NCBI GenBank assembly: GCA_007125455.1
Contig: SLDE01000005.1
Location: 1-7,339, forward strand
From: Ectothiorhodospiraceae bacterium
Lineage (GTDB): Bacteria > Pseudomonadota > Gammaproteobacteria > Thiohalomonadales > Thiohalomonadaceae
Direction: 5' to 3'
DNA length: 7,339 bases
The notes beneath the pieces are model-generated. The model was not told where the DNA came from, did no database searches, and saw nothing but the letters and a program-made list of their open reading frames with translations. Of this stretch, positions 4,516 through 7,339 are shown one piece after another. The stretch's first letter is position 1. Every line of letters starts with the position of its first letter. A program made the position numbers and the translations under genes.

Positions 4516-6132
4516 TTAGTGGCGTAGCTCGATCCAGACCGGATCGTGATCCGATGAGCGCCACGGCCCGTCGCTGGGGGCCGCAGCATCGTAGGCAAGA
4601 AATGGCGGCTCATCGGCGTTGATATGCCAGATCCCGCTATTGCCCAGCCGCTGCAGGATCCCCTCATCACCCAACAGGTAGTCCAACTGCCCCGCCTGAG
4701 ACCGGAATACATAGCTGTAGCTGCGCCGGGGCAGCTCCAACGCACCCAACAGATCCCCCTTACCGGCTTCGGCAAAGCGCTGCAGTGGCTGCTCGTTTGG
4801 ATAGGCGTTGAGATCCCCGGCGACGATCACCGGCCAGTCCTCGCGGCGTTGTTGACTGATCCAGGCAGTCAGCCTTTTGGCCTGCTCGCTGCGCAGACGA
4901 TTCCAGCAACCTTCACCACGATCGATATCCCCACTGCGCGGGCAGCCCACCTTGGCCTTGAAGTGAACGGCCACCACACCAAAGGGGGCACCACCGGCCT
5001 GGGGGCGAAACCAGGCCAGCAACGGCGCACGGCTGTGTACCGTGTCGCGATCGGCCGCCGCTGCCAGGGATTCGACACGTGCGGGACGATACAGCAGCGC
5101 CACCTTGATGGCGTCACTGCCACGGTATGGATGGCTCACCGCGTGGTACTGCTGCTCAGCCGCCCGCCCCGCATTAAGCTGTCGCAGCAGATCCGCCAAT
5201 GCCTCGGGGCGATTTTCCACTTCGACCAGGGCAAGGATATCGGCATCGAGGCCGTTGACCACCGCGCGGAGCTTATCGCGCTGGCGTTGCAGTTCAGCGC
5301 GACTACCCGCGCCACGCTGTCCCAGGGTGAGAAAGTAGTTCTCCACGTTAAAGGTGGCGATACGCAGGGCCTCGCCAGGGGGTGGCAGGGGTGCCGGGCG
5401 GGGGTTGGCCTCCACAAAGCGCGGCTCACGGGTGGGGTGGATACGCCAGGCATCGAAGGCATGGGTGAGGATCCCGGTCAGGTCTTCGACCCGGCTGCCA
5501 CTACGCCGGGTGGCCTCCTCGCTCAGGTAGGGAATGGGGCGTGGATTGGCACGATAACTGCCATCGTCCAATTCGATGCGACGCGCCTTGCTCTCCTTCG
5601 GCGCATCATCACGCCAGAGCCGCCCGTTCGCCGCAAGGGTGAGGCTGCCATATCTTGCCAGCTCGTAGTTGCCGCTGACCGTCAGCGTTTGGGAAAAGCG
5701 GACCTTTACCCCGGCCAGCTGTTCCAACTTGCGGTGATCCCTGGGCAGCTGGAGTGGATAAGGCGTAGGCAGGCCGACATCGCCGCAATGGCGCAACTGT
5801 TGCGGATGGGTCAGCTGGGGGCGGTCGTGAAAGCGGGCAAAGCGGGCACTGAGCTGGATCTGGCTGCCGGGGCGCAGCTCATGCTCGCCCATCTGCGGTG
5901 CGTAGACAAACAGTCCCGTGGGGCGCTGGTCGTCCTGTTGCAGGTAAAAGCCACCCAGTTGCCCCTCGGCGAAGAAGGTGGCACTCACCACCCCCTCCAC
6001 CGTCACCCGTTCGCCCTCGGCCAAGGCCCCGGCGCGCAGCTCTGCCAAGGGAACCGTGTCCACGGCAGGACAGGCCGCACTGGCCCAGGGGCTGGCAAGG
6101 AGCAGTGAGAGGAGCAGTATGAGACGATGCAT
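4516..6132 (-). CDS. Exported ExeM/NucH-like endonuclease/exonuclease/phosphatase-family nuclease
   Basis: A 538-residue exported protein. The signal peptide MHRLILLLSLLLASPWASA is followed by an Ala-Cys junction, and cleavage near residue 19-20 is likely. Residues 25-115 resemble the OB-fold-like region of ExeM-type nucleases (VTVEGVVSATF, GGFYLQQDD, GLFVY). About 120-245 continues as a beta-rich region with GNYELARYGSLTL. The catalytic domain spans about 255-538: IATFNVENYF (Asn262), LALVEVEN (Glu304 or Glu306), VVAVHFKAK (His390), VAGDLNAYPNE (Asp440, Asn442), GQLDYLL (Asp484) and SSDHDPVW (Asp528, His529), the metal-dependent phosphodiesterase set. Four cysteines (21, 116, 397, 409) may form two disulfides. 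It probably degrades extracellular or periplasmic DNA or RNA, for example for phosphate supply or biofilm turnover. No C-terminal sorting tail is seen. The ribosome-binding site is weak; the gene starts 45 bp after fdx. Confidence 0.88.
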   Translation of the reverse strand: MHRLILLLSLLLASPWASAACPAVDTVPLAELRAGALAEGERVTVEGVVSATFFAEGQLGGFYLQQDDQRPTGLFVYAPQMGEHELRPGSQIQLSARFARFHDRPQLTHPQQLRHCGDVGLPTPYPLQLPRDHRKLEQLAGVKVRFSQTLTVSGNYELARYGSLTLAANGRLWRDDAPKESKARRIELDDGSYRANPRPIPYLSEEATRRSGSRVEDLTGILTHAFDAWRIHPTREPRFVEANPRPAPLPPPGEALRIATFNVENYFLTLGQRGAGSRAELQRQRDKLRAVVNGLDADILALVEVENRPEALADLLRQLNAGRAAEQQYHAVSHPYRGSDAIKVALLYRPARVESLAAAADRDTVHSRAPLLAWFRPQAGGAPFGVVAVHFKAKVGCPRSGDIDRGEGCWNRLRSEQAKRLTAWISQQRREDWPVIVAGDLNAYPNEQPLQRFAEAGKGDLLGALELPRRSYSYVFRSQAGQLDYLLGDEGILQRLGNSGIWHINADEPPFLAYDAAAPSDGPWRSSDHDPVWIELRH

Positions 6133-6177
6133 GGGGAAAATCCGTTTCAGGCAACGCTTGTGGGTGGCAGGGCTTTG

Positions 6178-6516
6178 TTAGTGGCCTTCAGAGACCATGT
6201 TGATGGTGTATTTGGGGATCTCAACCACCAGATCTTCATCGGCCACTACCGCCTGACAGGAGAGGCGCGAGTCGGGCTCCAGTCCCCAGGCCTTGTCGAG
6301 CATATCCTCCTCCACTTCGTCGGCCTCGCTCAGGCTGTCGCTCCCTTCACGCACGATCACATGGCAGGTGGTACAGGCACAGGACTTTTCGCAGGCGTGC
6401 TCGATCTCAATGCCGTTGGCCAGTGCCGCATCGCAGATGGTGGTGCCCGGCTCAGCCTCGATCACCGCACCATCGGGACAAAGGGTTTCGTGGGGCAGGA
6501 AGATAATCTGGGTCAT
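6178..6516 (-). CDS. fdx: ISC-type [2Fe-2S] ferredoxin
   Basis: A 112-residue adrenodoxin-like ferredoxin of the ISC iron-sulfur assembly system, thought to supply electrons for cluster building on IscU. Cluster ligands are Cys42, Cys48 and Cys51 in HACEKSCACTTCHV and Cys87 in RLSCQA, at the same numbers as in E. coli Fdx; Cys46 is also kept. DMLDKAWGLEP at 71-81 and the C-terminal EDLVVEIPKYTIN at 94-106 are nearly identical to E. coli, so the assignment is firm. The ATG at 6516 gives the family's normal length and has AAGGA 7 bases upstream; an in-frame ATG at 6579 would start inside hscA. It follows hscA by 10 bp and is cotranscribed with it. The usual next gene in E. coli, iscX, is not found; the next gene encodes the exported nuclease. 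Confidence 0.97.
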   Translation of the reverse strand: MTQIIFLPHETLCPDGAVIEAEPGTTICDAALANGIEIEHACEKSCACTTCHVIVREGSDSLSEADEVEEDMLDKAWGLEPDSRLSCQAVVADEDLVVEIPKYTINMVSEGH

Positions 6517-6523
6517 GGGGGTA

Positions 6524-6528
6524 TCCTT
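6524..6528 (-). promoter_or_regulatory. fdx ribosome-binding site overlapping the hscA stop
   Basis: AAGGA on the minus strand lies 7 bases before the fdx ATG, and its two leading A residues are part of the TAA stop of hscA (6529-6527). This arrangement links the two translation events. Confidence 0.75.
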
Positions 6529-7339
6529 ATTCAAAACGGTCCAGTTGCTGCCCGGAAAGGGCCTTCTTGATGCTGGCATTCATACGCCGTGCGGCAAACT
6601 CGGAAGAGCCGGCATTCAGGCGGTCGATGGCCTGTTTGAGCTGGCGGTGATCGCCCTGCATCATCAGCTCGCGTACCGCCTGCATCCCCTCTGCCAATGC
6701 CTGGCGTTCCTCACGGCTCAGCAGGGTGTCGCCATCGGCGGCCAAAGCGGCCTCCAGCGCCTCCAGCACACGCTCGGCCTCCACCTGTTGCTCGCGCAGC
6801 ATACGGGCATCCTTGTCGTCGCTGGCGTGCTCCATGGAGTCCTGTAGCATGGTGGTGATCTCTTCATCGGACAGCCCATAGGAGGGCTTGACCTGGATGC
6901 TGCTCTCAATGCCGGTGCCCTGCTCACGCGCAGTAACCGACAGCAAGCCATCGGCGTCCACCTGGAAGGTGACGCGGATCCGGGCCGCACCGGCAGCCAT
7001 GGCCGGGATCCCTCGCAGCTCAAAACGCGCCAGGGAACGACAGTCGCTAACCAGCTCGCGCTCGCCCTGCAGCACATGGATCATCATCGCGGTCTGGCCA
7101 TCCTTGAAGGTGGTGAAGTCCTGGGCGCGGGCCACCGGGATGGTGGTATTGCGCGGGATCACCTTCTCTACCAGGCCACCCATGGTCTCCAGCCCGAGCG
7201 ACAGCGGGATCACATCCAGCAGCAACATCTCGTCGCCCGGCTTGTTGCCCACCAGCACATCGGCCTGCATCGCCGCACCGATGGCGACCACCTTGTCCGG
7301 GTCGATATCCACCTTGGGTTCGCGAGCGAAAAACTCACC
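6527..7339 (-). CDS. hscA: Fe-S assembly chaperone HscA (partial, C-terminal 270 residues)
   Basis: The C-terminal part of the Hsp70-type chaperone HscA (Hsc66), which with HscB acts on the scaffold IscU to release iron-sulfur clusters. The frame is open to the right edge, so roughly the first 350 residues, including most of the ATPase domain, are outside. What remains starts at the end of the ATPase domain (VDIDPDKVVAIGAAMQADVL), then the linker LLLDVIPLSLGLET, the substrate-binding beta domain with IPRNTTIPVARAQDFTTFKDG, GERELVSDCRSLARFELRG and RVTFQVDADGLLSVTARE, and then the helical lid with KPSYGLSDEEI. The C-terminus (FAARRMNASIKKALSG...) matches HscA rather than DnaK, which would end in an acidic tail. 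A GTG codon at 7312 is internal, not a start. The gene order hscA-fdx confirms the assignment. Confidence 0.97.
   Translation of the reverse strand, partial: GEFFAREPKVDIDPDKVVAIGAAMQADVLVGNKPGDEMLLLDVIPLSLGLETMGGLVEKVIPRNTTIPVARAQDFTTFKDGQTAMMIHVLQGERELVSDCRSLARFELRGIPAMAAGAARIRVTFQVDADGLLSVTAREQGTGIESSIQVKPSYGLSDEEITTMLQDSMEHASDDKDARMLREQQVEAERVLEALEAALAADGDTLLSREERQALAEGMQAVRELMMQGDHRQLKQAIDRLNAGSSEFAARRMNASIKKALSGQQLDRFE

Noticed and set aside
3861..4775. A 304-codon open frame on the minus strand across the psd and nuclease ends.
   Set aside because: It runs antisense to psd and out of frame with the nuclease; both overlapped genes have clear family motifs.
4624..6108. A 494-codon open frame on the plus strand, antisense to the nuclease gene.
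   Set aside because: It is a long mirror frame caused by GC-rich codon use. The minus-strand product has a signal peptide and all catalytic motifs, while this translation shows no domain or plausible composition.

Overview
The window reads as a chromosomal segment of a GC-rich gammaproteobacterium. The ferredoxin and HscA products are very close to the ISC proteins of E. coli as I remember them. RlmI, Lgt, Psd and Slp-type lipoproteins are also standard proteobacterial genes. The gene order is not enterobacterial: hscA-fdx is followed by a secreted nuclease rather than iscX, and rlmI sits between a DUF465 gene and lgt. A non-enteric lineage is likely, but I cannot name a genus. I see no mobile element, CRISPR array, tRNA or rRNA, and the window is gene-dense.

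Left part (1-1782, minus strand): a compact gene set, read right to left. A small DUF465 (YdcH-like) protein is followed after 7 bp by rlmI, the 23S rRNA m5C methyltransferase, and after 31 bp by lgt, whose 3' end lies beyond the left edge. Middle (1885-2927, plus strand): divergently transcribed, two tandem Slp-family outer-membrane lipoprotein genes 5 bp apart, clearly paralogous. The first carries an unusual Trp/Tyr/Pro-rich tail. Lgt, encoded at the left edge, is the enzyme class that lipidates such proteins.

Centre (2961-4508): a minus-strand gene for a LexA/UmuD-like S24 peptidase lacks any DNA-binding domain. A 183-bp divergent control region separates it from psd (phosphatidylserine decarboxylase proenzyme) on the plus strand. 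That region holds good promoter candidates for both genes and a run of short palindromes.

Right part (4516-7339, minus strand): the end of the isc operon, with hscA (5' part outside the window) and fdx coupled through a ribosome-binding site that overlaps the hscA stop. After 45 bp with no visible terminator comes a large exported endonuclease/exonuclease/phosphatase-fold nuclease, which converges on psd with a 7-bp gap.

Most of the window is housekeeping. No clearly new multi-gene system is visible. The points most worth following are the orphan S24 protein with its palindrome-rich divergent region, the tandem Slp pair with its aromatic tail, and the nuclease placed directly behind the isc operon.
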